A DNA stretch of 15,755 nucleotides from NCBI GenBank assembly GCA_029779385.1, contig JAKPAQ010000290.1:1-15755 (forward strand), given 5' to 3'. Source of the DNA: Actinomycetes bacterium (GTDB lineage: Bacteria; Actinomycetota; Actinomycetes; Propionibacteriales; Nocardioidaceae). The notes beneath the pieces are model-generated. The model was not told the DNA's origin, did no database searches, and worked only from the letters and a program-made list of their open reading frames with translations. Below are positions 1-9,504 of the stretch, one piece after another; positions within the stretch are counted from its first letter, which is position 1, and each line of letters begins with the position of its first letter. The position numbers and the translations under genes were made by a program.

Positions 1-2337
1 CTCGGGCGCCTCCAAAGCGACATCATCGCCGACCGGTTCGGCGAGGGCAACGAACCGCCGGCACGAACCGATCAGAGTATCCAAATTCATTCTTGCCACG
101 GTCGCGCTCGCCAAGTGGAGGTGATACGTGAGGTGGTCGTCGGTCTACTCGCCGATGACCCCACCTTGGAACCCAGAGACATCTTGGTGATGGTTCCAGA
201 CATCGAGTCTTTTGCGCCACTTTTCAGTGCGGCGTTCGGTGTTTCCGGTTTCGACTCGGCCGAACACCATCCAGCGCAGCAAATTCGGCTCATGCTGGCC
301 GACCGATCGCCGACGCGCACCAATCGACTGCTCGCCTTTGCCGTAGAACTCCTAGAGGTCAGCGTGCGTGGCCGCTTTACCAACACTGAAGTTCTCGGGC
401 TAATTGGTGCCGAACCAGTCTGTGAGCATTTTGGGTTCACCGACGACGACCTCGACCGGATCTCCCGCTGGGTTGAGTCAACCGAAATTCGGTGGGGCCT
501 TGACTTAGCAAACCGACAGAGATTCGGCGTCTGGACCGAGCAGAACACTTGGCGCGCCGGGCTAGACCGACTCGCCACCGGAGTCGTCGCCGCCGAACAC
601 CCTGACCGGCCCGTGGCCCAAGTGCTTCCGCTAGACGACGTGCCAAGCGGCGACGTGGATCTCGTGGGTCGACTGCTCGAATTCTTTGATGCTCTCAACA
701 CGGCCGTTGGAGAATTCGCCGAAAAGAAGACCGCCTCGTCTTGGGCCGAGGCGCTGAACCGGGCGCTGAGCTCGCTGGCGGACGTGAGCATCACCGATGA
801 TTGGCAACGCCACCAGCTAGACGCCGAACTCGATGAACTGAGTGATGATCGCACCGAGTTGGGCTTGGGCGAAATACTTGCGCTGCTGCACCAGCGGTGG
901 GCAGGTCGACCAAACAGTGCGAGTTTTCGCACTGGGGCACTTACCGTTTGCACGATGGTGCCGATGCGTTCGGTGCCACACCGAGTCGTGTGTTTAGTTG
1001 GCCTAGACGATGGCTCATTCCCCCGGGCTACCCACGCCGAGGGCGACGATGCCTTGGCCCGCAACCCGCTGACGGGCGAACGCGACCCCCGCGCCGAGGA
1101 TCGGCAACTCTTGCTCGACGCGATCATGTCGGCAGGCCAAGCGCTGGTAATCACCTATACCGGCGCCGACGAATACCGCGGTCAGGCCAGTCCCCCGGCT
1201 GTCCCGGTTGGCGAACTCATCGACCAGGTCAAACGCATGACTGGTGGCGCCGACATCGTGATCAAGCACCCGCTCCAACCGTTCGATGCTAGGAACCTCA
1301 CCCCTGGAGCGTTGCTTGCAGATGGCCGCAGTTTCAGTTTCGACCCTGCCGCCCTCGCCGGAGCCCAAGCAGACTTGCAGCACATTTCGACCGCAGCAAA
1401 GTTTCTGCCAACTCCGCTTGCTCCTGCCGAACACAGCGACCTGACCCTCGAGGAGTTGGAGCGGTTCTTCCAAAACCCGATAAAGGGTTTCTGGCAGCAG
1501 CGCCTTGGGGTGACGTTGGCAAGTGAGCGCGACCCTGCTTCACAAACGTTGCCGATCACCTTGGGCCCACTCGACAAGTGGAAAATTGGTGATCGCGTGC
1601 TCGGCTACGGCGTCGAGGGGGTAAGCGCAGCCGACGCGTGGTCGGCCATCAGCCGTATTGGCCTGCTCGGTCCGGGTGAACTTGGCAACGAAGGCCGCGC
1701 CGAAATTGTTGACCGCGTGGCAACACTGATCGGCGGCACTCAAGCACTTCGCGACGGTGAACCAACAACCCTCGACATCGACTTGTTGTTGCCGCACGGG
1801 CGGCGCCTGACCGGAACGATCAGCGAAATCTATGGCGACATCGCGCTTACGGTTACCTATTCCTCAGTCAGAGCAAAACATCGACTGCGCGACTGGATTC
1901 GACTGCTCGCACTGACTGCCCAAGACCCGAATCGCGATTGGGAAGTACGAACCGCCGCCAAGATCGGCCGGGGCACTGCGCAATTGATCAGTGGCCCGCT
2001 GGCCGATCCAACGGCCGCGCTCGGTTATTTGACCCAACTGGTTGAACTGCGTGACGAAGGACTGAACAGTCCACTGCCGCTGCCACCTGAGTTGGCGTAC
2101 ACCTTCGCAACTGGTTTACGCGGTTCTGGACCGATCAAGGCCTCGGCGACCGCCGAACGAGAATGGAACCGAGATCGTAATGACCGGTCACCGGACCCCG
2201 AACGCGATGGCTCCGAAATCGTCAAGATCTGGGGACCGAACCTCGCCTATTCGGCACTGCGCAACGAGGGTTTTGAACTACTCGCGCCGAGGCTTTGGGA
2301 CCCGGCCCTAGAACACCAACGCGAGGCAGTCCTATGA
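1..2337 (+). CDS. recC: Exodeoxyribonuclease V subunit RecC (5'-truncated by window edge)
   Basis: RecC is the non-catalytic scaffold of RecBCD. It splits the duplex, guides the 3' strand and, in E. coli, recognises Chi with an inactive helicase/nuclease fold. Frame 1 is open from base 1 to the TGA at 2335-2337, giving 778 residues with no start codon, so the gene begins outside the window; roughly 300 residues are missing if it matches the usual ~1,100. Visible RecC hallmarks are HSCHGRARQVEV at fragment residues 30-41 (E. coli has a VCHSPMREVEV-like stretch), VPMRSVPHRVVCLVGLDDG from about residue 320 with a downstream ERDPRAEDRQL-type segment, and LEELERFFQNPIKGFW in the second half. The GTG at 115 lies inside this conserved block and is not a start. 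The stop overlaps the recB start (ATGA), so the two are probably translationally coupled. Confidence 0.95.
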   Translation, partial: LGRLQSDIIADRFGEGNEPPARTDQSIQIHSCHGRARQVEVIREVVVGLLADDPTLEPRDILVMVPDIESFAPLFSAAFGVSGFDSAEHHPAQQIRLMLADRSPTRTNRLLAFAVELLEVSVRGRFTNTEVLGLIGAEPVCEHFGFTDDDLDRISRWVESTEIRWGLDLANRQRFGVWTEQNTWRAGLDRLATGVVAAEHPDRPVAQVLPLDDVPSGDVDLVGRLLEFFDALNTAVGEFAEKKTASSWAEALNRALSSLADVSITDDWQRHQLDAELDELSDDRTELGLGEILALLHQRWAGRPNSASFRTGALTVCTMVPMRSVPHRVVCLVGLDDGSFPRATHAEGDDALARNPLTGERDPRAEDRQLLLDAIMSAGQALVITYTGADEYRGQASPPAVPVGELIDQVKRMTGGADIVIKHPLQPFDARNLTPGALLADGRSFSFDPAALAGAQADLQHISTAAKFLPTPLAPAEHSDLTLEELERFFQNPIKGFWQQRLGVTLASERDPASQTLPITLGPLDKWKIGDRVLGYGVEGVSAADAWSAISRIGLLGPGELGNEGRAEIVDRVATLIGGTQALRDGEPTTLDIDLLLPHGRRLTGTISEIYGDIALTVTYSSVRAKHRLRDWIRLLALTAQDPNRDWEVRTAAKIGRGTAQLISGPLADPTAALGYLTQLVELRDEGLNSPLPLPPELAYTFATGLRGSGPIKASATAEREWNRDRNDRSPDPERDGSEIVKIWGPNLAYSALRNEGFELLAPRLWDPALEHQREAVL

Positions 2338-5300
2338 AAAACGAACCCCTTGCCAGTTTCGACATCACCGACCCGCTGCCTGCTGGCACCACGTTGCTCG
2401 AGGCCAGCGCCGGCACCGGGAAAACCTGGACGATCGGCGCGCTAGTTACCCGCTACCTGGCCGAAGCCGTTGTCACGATCGACGAGCTGTTGGTGATTAC
2501 CTTCGGTCGGGCCGCCACCCGCGAAATGCGCGAACGCATCCGTGAACAACTCGTGTCCGCTGAATCGGCCCTAGCCGACCCGCAAGAGTGCCGAACGGGC
2601 GACAATCCGCTGCTGCGGCACTTGGCGAACGTTGACGACGATGAGGCGCGTCTGCGTCGCAAGCGACTTCAGGTGGCGATTTCTGATTTTGATGCCGGCA
2701 CGATCGCGACCACTCACCAGTTTTGCCAGCAGGTTCTGCGTAGTTTAGGAACCGCGGGCGATAGCGACATTGACGCGCAGTTCGTTGAGGATTTGGCCGA
2801 ACTCACCGATCAAGTCGTAGACGACCTTTATGTGGCCAAGTACGCAAACCAAGCCAGTCCCGAAATCTCGTTGGCCCAAGCCCGCGAAATTGCCCACGCG
2901 GTTGTCGGCGACTCAAACTCGCACCTCGGCGATCCTGCGGCCGAGGTTGATCCGACCGCCGCCGTCAGGCTTCGTTTTGCCGCCGCCGTGCGCGAGAACC
3001 TCGATCGTCGCAAACGTGCCCTAGGCCTATTGAGTTTCGATGACCTACTTCGGCGAGTCGAATCGGTCCTACTCCCCGGTGGTTCCGTTGCCGCTGACCT
3101 CATGCGTGCGCGGTTCAAGGTGGTTCTCGTCGACGAGTTCCAAGACACTGACCCGGTGCAATGGAATGTCCTCGATCGCGCGTTCAGTGGCCACAGCACG
3201 ATGGTGCTGATCGGCGATCCGAAGCAGGCGATCTACGCCTTCCGCGGTGGTGACGTGAATACCTATCTAATGGCCGCGGCAACTGCCGACACTAAACGCA
3301 CACTGCCGACGAATTGGCGCGCAGATTCAGCCCTGGTTGACGCGCTAGCGGCTACCTTCGCCGGGGCCGAACTAGGTCACGAACAGATCACGGTTCGACC
3401 CGTAACCGCCCACCACAAAGAACGCAGATTGTCGAACGTGCCACAGCCGGCACCATTTCGGCTGCGGGTGCTACAACGACCCGCCCAAGCCGACCCGGTC
3501 AAGGCGCTCACGATACCCACCGTTCGCGCTCGAATCGCCGAGGACCTGGCCGATGAAGTACTAGAACTGCTGGCAAGCCAAGCGCGCGTCAAGACCGACA
3601 ACGGTGAGAGAGACCTTTGTGCCGGGGACCTAGCGGTGCTCGTTGGTAGCGGCTCGGACGCTGAAACTGTGCGCGCAGTCTTCGCCCGGCGTAACATCGC
3701 GGCGGTAGTCAGCAGCGGGCAAAATGTCCTCCACAGTCAGGCCGCTGCCGACTGGTTGGCCCTGCTGGAGGCAATGGATTCGCCGCACCGTCCGGCGATC
3801 ATCCGTGCGCTGGCACTGACGGACTTTTTCGGCAAAACCGCAACCGAGGTCGCCACCGAACCCGACGCCGTCACCGACCAGATAAGCAGTTCAGTTCGCG
3901 AATTGACCGAGGTCTTTAGTCACGACGGAATCGCCGCGGTCCTAGAAGCCGTACTCGACAGTGCAGCCACCAAGCGTGTGCTCAGTCGGCCAGATGGAAA
4001 CCGGCAAATGACCGACCTGCGTCATGTCGGCGAACTAATGCATGAGCAGGTCTTGACCAATCGGCTTTCAGTCACCGGACTGCTCGGCTGGCTCAGGCGT
4101 GAACGGGCCGCACAAAACACTTCGGCCGAAGTGACTCGGCGCCTCGACAGCGATGAGTTAGCAGTACAGATTATGACGATCCATGCCAGCAAGGGACTTG
4201 AGTTCCCGATCGTGTATTTGCCGTTCCTATTCAACCGATGGTCGCCAAGCCCGAAACTGCCGCGCTTTCACGATGATCTCGGACAACGATTCCTCGACGT
4301 GGCCGGGCAGACCAGCGCAGACTTCAAGGGGCACGTCGCCCGGGCCAACGCCGAAGACGCCGGTGAAGTGCTGCGCCTGGCCTATGTCGCGATGACGAGG
4401 GCCAAAAGCCAGCTTGTCGCTTGGTGGGCGCCCACCCGTGACGCCAGCAATTCGGGTCTTCACCGGATGCTTTTTCGGCCGGACCCAAAATCGTCGAGGA
4501 TCGACCAGACTTCCGCAGTGCTGCCAGATGCCCAAGCATTGGCCCATTTGACTCAGTGGCAAGCTGGCGGCGGACCTCAGGTCGAACTCATCAGTGAGCG
4601 CACAGTCACGGCCAAGATCAAGCAGGCTGAAAAGCCAACCCTGAACCTGCGCGAATTTGGCCGCGAGATTGATTCGTCGTGGCGGCGTACGTCTTATTCG
4701 GGACTAACTCGCAACGACGAGCCACACGCAGTTGGCGACAGCGAAGCTTCCGCGGCCGGCACCACGGACGAGCCTGAGTCGGCCACGCTCACGGCCGTTA
4801 GCGACCAGGCCGAGTTATCGAGTTTGCCCTCCCCCATGGCAGACCTGCCGGGTGGGACTCGGTTCGGCAGTCTGATTCACGGAGTCCTCGAAGACGTGGA
4901 CGTACACGCACCAGACTTGCATGCAGAATTGCGCGCGCGGATTTCAGACCAGTTGACGAAGTGGCCACTTGAACTGGACCACGAGACGGCCGCGACCGCT
5001 TTGGAGGCAGTCCTTGCTACGCGACTTGGTCCATTGGCCGATGACCTCGACTTGAAGACGCTGCTGGGCAGTCGCCAACTTCGCGAACTCGATTTTGAGT
5101 TCGGTCTCGGCGGCGGGAACTCACCTTGGCCCCAGCAACTAACGTTGCGCGACGTTGCCGACCTGTTGACTGAGCATTTGTCCAACGCCGATCCAATTCG
5201 CCCGTTTGCCGACCGAATTCGTAGTTCATCGATCAGCGAACAGACCCTGCGTGGCTACCTGTCGGGCTCGATTGACTTGGTGCTGCGCACGCCCAGCAAC

Positions 5301-5645
5301 CGATTCCTGATTGCCGACCACAAAACGAACTGGCTCGGCGGGTTTGATGAGCCGTTGACCATCGCCAACTATCATCCGGCAGAACTGACGAAGGCGATGA
5401 ACGCGGGAACTTATCCCCTGCAGGCTCTGCTTTACAGCGTCGTGCTGCATCGGTTCTGCCGGTGGCGAGTCGCGAACTATGATCCCGAGGTGCATTTAGG
5501 CGGCGTCCTCTATCTCTATGTCCGCGGCATGATTGGTGCCGACGCCCCAACCGTTGATCAGGTCGCCTATGGCGTGTTCTCTTGGCGTCCGCCAGCGTCG
5601 TTGATTGTGGCGCTTTCGGACCTGCTCGATGGAGGCGCCAAATGA
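2334..5645 (+). CDS. recB: RecBCD helicase-nuclease subunit RecB
   Basis: RecB is the 3'-5' SF1A helicase and the only nuclease of RecBCD; it also loads RecA. The product is 1,103 residues, close to family size. Helicase motifs are in order: Walker A ASAGTGKT (24-31), Walker B VDEFQDTD (266-273), GDPKQAIYAFRGGD (294-307), MTIHASKGLEF (614-624) and YVAMTRAK (684-691). A low-complexity acidic linker (about 800-840) precedes the nuclease domain, which keeps H849, D981 (IDLV), D995 and K997 (DHK, then TNW) and a YPLQALLY segment, so the nuclease looks intact. The start is the ATG at 2334, overlapping the recC stop, with GAGG at 2323-2326 seven bases upstream. An in-frame upstream ATG at 2295 lies inside recC and lacks the RBS. 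The gene ends in an ATGA overlap with recD. Confidence 0.97.
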   Translation: MKNEPLASFDITDPLPAGTTLLEASAGTGKTWTIGALVTRYLAEAVVTIDELLVITFGRAATREMRERIREQLVSAESALADPQECRTGDNPLLRHLANVDDDEARLRRKRLQVAISDFDAGTIATTHQFCQQVLRSLGTAGDSDIDAQFVEDLAELTDQVVDDLYVAKYANQASPEISLAQAREIAHAVVGDSNSHLGDPAAEVDPTAAVRLRFAAAVRENLDRRKRALGLLSFDDLLRRVESVLLPGGSVAADLMRARFKVVLVDEFQDTDPVQWNVLDRAFSGHSTMVLIGDPKQAIYAFRGGDVNTYLMAAATADTKRTLPTNWRADSALVDALAATFAGAELGHEQITVRPVTAHHKERRLSNVPQPAPFRLRVLQRPAQADPVKALTIPTVRARIAEDLADEVLELLASQARVKTDNGERDLCAGDLAVLVGSGSDAETVRAVFARRNIAAVVSSGQNVLHSQAAADWLALLEAMDSPHRPAIIRALALTDFFGKTATEVATEPDAVTDQISSSVRELTEVFSHDGIAAVLEAVLDSAATKRVLSRPDGNRQMTDLRHVGELMHEQVLTNRLSVTGLLGWLRRERAAQNTSAEVTRRLDSDELAVQIMTIHASKGLEFPIVYLPFLFNRWSPSPKLPRFHDDLGQRFLDVAGQTSADFKGHVARANAEDAGEVLRLAYVAMTRAKSQLVAWWAPTRDASNSGLHRMLFRPDPKSSRIDQTSAVLPDAQALAHLTQWQAGGGPQVELISERTVTAKIKQAEKPTLNLREFGREIDSSWRRTSYSGLTRNDEPHAVGDSEASAAGTTDEPESATLTAVSDQAELSSLPSPMADLPGGTRFGSLIHGVLEDVDVHAPDLHAELRARISDQLTKWPLELDHETAATALEAVLATRLGPLADDLDLKTLLGSRQLRELDFEFGLGGGNSPWPQQLTLRDVADLLTEHLSNADPIRPFADRIRSSSISEQTLRGYLSGSIDLVLRTPSNRFLIADHKTNWLGGFDEPLTIANYHPAELTKAMNAGTYPLQALLYSVVLHRFCRWRVANYDPEVHLGGVLYLYVRGMIGADAPTVDQVAYGVFSWRPPASLIVALSDLLDGGAK

Positions 5646-7333
5646 CTGACCTATTGACTGAGTATGAATCCGGAGGCGTATTAACCTCCGCAGATTTAGC
5701 CACTACTAGACGTCTGGCGATATTGCTAGGCGAATCGGACCAATTGGCTCAACTGGCCTTGGCGTTTGCCGTGCGGGCGATTCGCACCGGGTCAACCTGT
5801 TTCGACCCCGCCCAAGATCCGGGTGTGCCGGGGCTAACTTGGCCTGATCCGACCACACTTTTAGCGGCAGTTTCAGCCAGTTCAATGAGCAGCGTGCTCA
5901 CCGTCGAGCATTCACTGATCTACCTAGACCGATATCTGGAGTTAGAAAAAGAACTCTGCAAAGACCTCCAAGAACGAGCCGAAAACTCCACGCTTAGCCC
6001 CGATATCGAACTCTTGAACACCGATCTTGACCGGATTTTTCCGGCGGCCGAAACTGAGACTGACCCAGATTTTGGCGAACAGCGCGCGGCCGCCGAGAAG
6101 GCTGCGCAAGTTGGCACTCTAGTGATCACCGGCGGACCGGGAACCGGAAAAACCACGACTGTCGCTGGCCTACTCGCGATCTTGCAAAGCCAGTCGCAGC
6201 ACGCTGGCAACGATTCGCTCCGAGTTGCTTTGGCCGCACCAACAGGTAAGGCCGCCGCTCGAATGCGCGAAGCGTTAGTCGCAAATGCCAACCGACTTGA
6301 TTTCACGCCGGCCGAACGAGACTGGTTGATTTCGCTCGAATCGGCGACGCTGCACCGCCTGCTTGGCTTCCGTCATGACAACCACACGCGCTTCAAACAC
6401 AACCGGCTACGCCACCTGCCTCACGATGTGGTGGTGGTCGACGAGACGTCGATGGCGTCACTGGAGATTGTCGCCAGATTGGTTGAAGCAATGCGTCCAG
6501 ATGCCCGGTTGATCTTGGTTGGCGACGCCGACCAGTTGGCCTCAGTTGAGGCCGGTGCCGTGCTACACGATGTGGTGGCCGGTTGGTCCGCTAACCACAT
6601 CGCCCGGCTGAGTCGAAGTCACCGGTTCAGTGGTGCGATCGGCAAATTGGCTGCCGCCGTGCGCGACGGTGACAGCCAGACCGCCCTCGCGGTACTAACG
6701 GACCCGACGTCCGCGGCGCGCCTAGTAGATCCGGCAGAGGCCGAACAGACCATCAAGGCCAGGTCACTCCCAGGGGCGCTGGCACTCGTTTCTGCCGCCA
6801 ACGCAGGCGAGGTGCCCGGCGCCTTCAATGCGTTGAACCAACACCGCCTATTGTGTGCTCACCGAGGTGGCCCCACCGGCGCATCCACTTGGAACAACAG
6901 AATCACTAGTTGGTTGCGCAGTGAGGTCGGCTTTGACCAGTGGTACCCGGGCCGGCCGATTCTCGTCACCAAGAACGATGCTCAACTTGGCATTTTCAAC
7001 GGCGACGCCGGCGTAACCGTGTCCGGCCCGGCCGGCGTCGCAGTCGAGTTCGACAGCAGTCCAGCCAAGTCCATCTCGCCGGCACGATTGCCGCAGGTCC
7101 AGACCGGCTATGCGATGACCATCCATCGAAGCCAAGGTAGTGAATTTGCTGACGTGACGGTCCTGTTGCCGTCAGTTGATTCTCGGGTGATGAGTCGCCA
7201 GCTGCTTTACACCGCGATCACTCGCGCCATCAGTTCAGTCACCATCATCGGCACGGCCGATGATGTCCGTTCGGCGATCTCTCGTCAGGCTTCGCGATCA
7301 AGTGGGATCAGCGAACGGCTGGCCGAAAACTAG
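5642..7333 (+). CDS. recD: RecBCD helicase subunit RecD
   Basis: RecD is the 5'-3' SF1B helicase of RecBCD, translocating on the strand opposite RecB. The product is 563 residues, a normal RecD length and shorter than RecD2. Motifs: Walker A GGPGTGKTT (164-172), APTGKAAARM (motif Ia), VVVVDETSM with D267/E268 (Walker B), LVGDADQLASVEAG, GYAMTIHRSQGSEF (489-502) and LLYTAITRA (521-529). Start is ATG 5642, overlapping the recB TGA, with GGAGG at 5631-5635 six bases upstream; an in-frame ATG at 5582 lies inside recB coding sequence. It is the last gene of the recC-recB-recD operon, the order also known from mycobacteria. Its TAG stop is only four bases from the stop of the convergent MFS gene. 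No internal promoter or SOS box was seen in the operon part visible here. Confidence 0.97.
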   Translation: MTDLLTEYESGGVLTSADLATTRRLAILLGESDQLAQLALAFAVRAIRTGSTCFDPAQDPGVPGLTWPDPTTLLAAVSASSMSSVLTVEHSLIYLDRYLELEKELCKDLQERAENSTLSPDIELLNTDLDRIFPAAETETDPDFGEQRAAAEKAAQVGTLVITGGPGTGKTTTVAGLLAILQSQSQHAGNDSLRVALAAPTGKAAARMREALVANANRLDFTPAERDWLISLESATLHRLLGFRHDNHTRFKHNRLRHLPHDVVVVDETSMASLEIVARLVEAMRPDARLILVGDADQLASVEAGAVLHDVVAGWSANHIARLSRSHRFSGAIGKLAAAVRDGDSQTALAVLTDPTSAARLVDPAEAEQTIKARSLPGALALVSAANAGEVPGAFNALNQHRLLCAHRGGPTGASTWNNRITSWLRSEVGFDQWYPGRPILVTKNDAQLGIFNGDAGVTVSGPAGVAVEFDSSPAKSISPARLPQVQTGYAMTIHRSQGSEFADVTVLLPSVDSRVMSRQLLYTAITRAISSVTIIGTADDVRSAISRQASRSSGISERLAEN

Positions 7334-7346
7334 ACGGTCAGTTTTC
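7325..7346. terminator. Possible weak bidirectional terminator between recD and MFS gene
   Basis: Inverted repeat GAAAACT (7325-7331) and AGTTTTC (7340-7346) with an eight-base loop spans both stop codons of the convergent recD and MFS genes. The stem is AT-rich and has no separate T-run beyond the arms, so it is only a weak candidate. With four bases between the two stops there is no room for a conventional terminator. Confidence 0.25.
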
Positions 7347-8873
7347 CTTTGACTCGATAGTTACCGCCAGTGGCTTCTCGCGCACGAAGGCAAGAGCCAC
7401 GACCGAAACCAGTGCCAGCGGAACGAGCCAAAGGAAGATAGGCATAAGTGCTTCGTTGTACGCCGTGACGATGATCTCGCGGACCTGTTCGGGCACCGCT
7501 GCCAGCGCGTCGGGGGTCAACGAACTGCTACTTACTTGACCCTTCGATTCGGGAAGGTTCGCAGTCAGGTTCTCGACCAAACGAGCGGTAAACACTGAAC
7601 CGACCGCGGCCGCACCCAAGGTGCCGCCAACTTGACGAAAGAAGTTCGTGGCCGCAGTCGCGGTGCCTACGATTTTGTGGCTGAACGAGTTTTGGACGAT
7701 GAGGGTCATCACCTGCATACCAAGGCCGATCCCGATACCTAGGACCAGCAGCGAGCCTTCGATCTGCCACGTAGAGGCGCCAACTTTAAGCAGCGACAAC
7801 AGCCAAAGGCCAACGCCCATCACGGCCGCACCCGAAACCGGGTACCAGCGGTAGCGCCCGGTCTTGCTGACCCGTTGACCGACGACGATCGAGGTGATGA
7901 GCAGTCCACCCATCATCGGGACCATCATTAGTCCGGCATGGGTCGCGTCTACGCCGACGGACATTTGCATGTAGGTGGGCAGGTACGACAGGGAGCCGAA
8001 CATGGCCACACCCATCACCAAAGAACCGACGGTGGTGAGAACGAAGTTCCGGTCGGCAAAAAGGGCCATCGGAATAACCGGCTCGTCTGCGCGACGTTCA
8101 ATCAAAACGAAGACGATCGTTGATACGACTGCGACTACACCAAGGGAGAGGATTTGGACGCTGTTCCAGTCGTACTGGTGTCCACCCCAAGTGGCGGCCA
8201 AGATAACGGCCGTGGTGGCGACCGCAAGCAGCGTCATCCCCAAGTAGTCGATTCTGGCTTTCGGCCCCGCCGCAATCCGCGGAATATGAAGCAGGTAGGC
8301 CACGGCCGCAAACGCCATCACGCCAAGCGGAACGTTTATCCAAAAAGTCCACCGCCAGCCGGGACCTTCGGTGAACCAGCCGCCGAGCAACGGGCCGGCG
8401 ACAGAGGAGACAGCAAAAACAGCGCCCAAGATTCCCATATATTTGCCGCGCTCACGAGCGGGCACGACATCAGCGATGGCGGCCTGGGAAAGCACCATCA
8501 GTCCCCCGCCGCCCAATCCTTGAATCGCGCGACCGGCGATTAGCACTGTCATGGAATCGGCCACCGCGCCAACGAGAGAGCCAATGGTAAATACCGCGAT
8601 CGCGACCAGCAGGACTGGCTTGCGGCCGAAACGGTCACCAATTCGCCCGTAAATCGGCATCGTTATCGTCATCGCCAACAGGTAGGCGGTCATCACCCAA
8701 GCTAGGTGTTCGGCCCCGGCTAACGACCCGACAATCGTTGGCAATGCAGTCGAGAGAACGGTCTGGCTCAAAGAAGCCAACAGCATCACCAGCATGAGCG
8801 CGGCGAAAATGAGTCGAACCGTTCGCTTGTGCTGGGTGTCGGGCGAGCTCGCAGAAGTTGAAACAGCGGTCAT
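7338..8873 (-). CDS. MFS drug-efflux transporter, DHA2/EmrB-QacA family
   Basis: This is a predicted proton-driven exporter of drugs or other hydrophobic compounds in the cytoplasmic membrane. The 511-residue product has a polar N-tail (1-20) and a hydrophobic profile that fits the 14-helix DHA2 architecture. Seen directly: motif A GRIGDRFGRK (76-85) in the loop after the second helix, a motif C-like SSVAGPLLGG in helix 5, and WRWTFWINVPLG after it, all typical of EmrB/QacA proteins. The helix-1 motif reads LSQTVLSTALP (35-45), so the usual acidic residue is replaced by Ser36. The start ATG at 8873 overlaps the tetR stop (ATGA) and has no clear Shine-Dalgarno, suggesting coupling to tetR translation. 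The regulator next door is probably its repressor. Substrate cannot be inferred. Confidence 0.9.
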   Translation of the reverse strand: MTAVSTSASSPDTQHKRTVRLIFAALMLVMLLASLSQTVLSTALPTIVGSLAGAEHLAWVMTAYLLAMTITMPIYGRIGDRFGRKPVLLVAIAVFTIGSLVGAVADSMTVLIAGRAIQGLGGGGLMVLSQAAIADVVPARERGKYMGILGAVFAVSSVAGPLLGGWFTEGPGWRWTFWINVPLGVMAFAAVAYLLHIPRIAAGPKARIDYLGMTLLAVATTAVILAATWGGHQYDWNSVQILSLGVVAVVSTIVFVLIERRADEPVIPMALFADRNFVLTTVGSLVMGVAMFGSLSYLPTYMQMSVGVDATHAGLMMVPMMGGLLITSIVVGQRVSKTGRYRWYPVSGAAVMGVGLWLLSLLKVGASTWQIEGSLLVLGIGIGLGMQVMTLIVQNSFSHKIVGTATAATNFFRQVGGTLGAAAVGSVFTARLVENLTANLPESKGQVSSSSLTPDALAAVPEQVREIIVTAYNEALMPIFLWLVPLALVSVVALAFVREKPLAVTIESKEN

Positions 8874-9496
8874 AGGAAAGTTGAAGCTACCTTTCGATAT
8901 TGAGAAATTGCGTCTATTAGCGCACCATCGCGATCAGTAAAAAGCCGATCCGGATCGATGGACCACGCGAAGGCCACCACCGAACTCGACAGCATCACCA
9001 ATGCCCGCGCTGACATCTGGTCTGTGGGAAGTCCGGCGATGCCGTGCCACGGCTTTTCGGCTTCGTCGATCAACTCGGACGTGATCACTTCACGTCCTTG
9101 ACCGAATAACTGCGACAGCCTGGCACGCAAGCTCGCCGAATTTTTCGTTAGTTCGCGGCGGCGAACTAGATCAACGCCCTCGCCCCGAGTGCTTGAACTG
9201 ACCTCAGTGACTAGGCGCGCAACGCGCAGAACTGCCGAATCTGCTGCCGAACCTGCCAGTTCGGCCAGCGACTCCTCGGTGATTCGCGGCGTTTTTACCC
9301 CGAGGATCGCATCGTCCTTGGAGTCGAAGTAATTGAAGAACGTCCGCTGAGAAACTCCGGCAAGGTCTGCAATCTTCGCCACGGTCACGCAATCTGGGCC
9401 TAGCTTTGTTGCCTGCTCTTGAGCTGCCCGGTGGATAGCTAGCCAAGTCCGTGCTTGTCGCTTGGCCAGCAATGGACTGGAAGCGTGGTTTTGCAT
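8870..9496 (-). CDS. TetR/AcrR-family transcriptional repressor
   Basis: Predicted dimeric ligand-responsive repressor of 208 residues. The N-terminal DNA-binding domain shows the TetR signature VTVAKIADLAGVSQRTFFNYF (split as 37-46 and 47-57) followed by DSKDDAI, with the recognition helix around 47-56. The C-terminal half (about 75-208) is a variable helical ligand-binding region whose inducer cannot be read. The start ATG at 9496 has no Shine-Dalgarno upstream; a -10 element ends eight bases before it, so the mRNA is likely leaderless. An ATG at 9504 is out of frame. It sits directly upstream of, and overlaps, the MFS exporter gene, a common repressor-pump pairing, and a 13-bp palindrome in its promoter is a natural site for autoregulation. 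Confidence 0.92.
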   Translation of the reverse strand: MQNHASSPLLAKRQARTWLAIHRAAQEQATKLGPDCVTVAKIADLAGVSQRTFFNYFDSKDDAILGVKTPRITEESLAELAGSAADSAVLRVARLVTEVSSSTRGEGVDLVRRRELTKNSASLRARLSQLFGQGREVITSELIDEAEKPWHGIAGLPTDQMSARALVMLSSSVVAFAWSIDPDRLFTDRDGALIDAISQYRKVASTFL

Positions 9497-9504
9497 AACT
9501 GCAT

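Noticed and set aside
87..1154. 355-residue minus-strand open frame
   Set aside because: Antisense shadow of recC with Ser/Arg/Pro-rich composition typical of spurious high-GC frames.
2295..2333. Earlier in-frame start for recB, and likewise 5582 for recD
   Set aside because: Both lie inside the upstream gene and lack the well-placed GAGG/GGAGG found before the ATGA-overlap starts.
115..2337. GTG at 115 as the recC start
   Set aside because: The frame is open to base 1, and the conserved RecC segment HSCHGRARQVEV spans this GTG, so the gene begins before the window.
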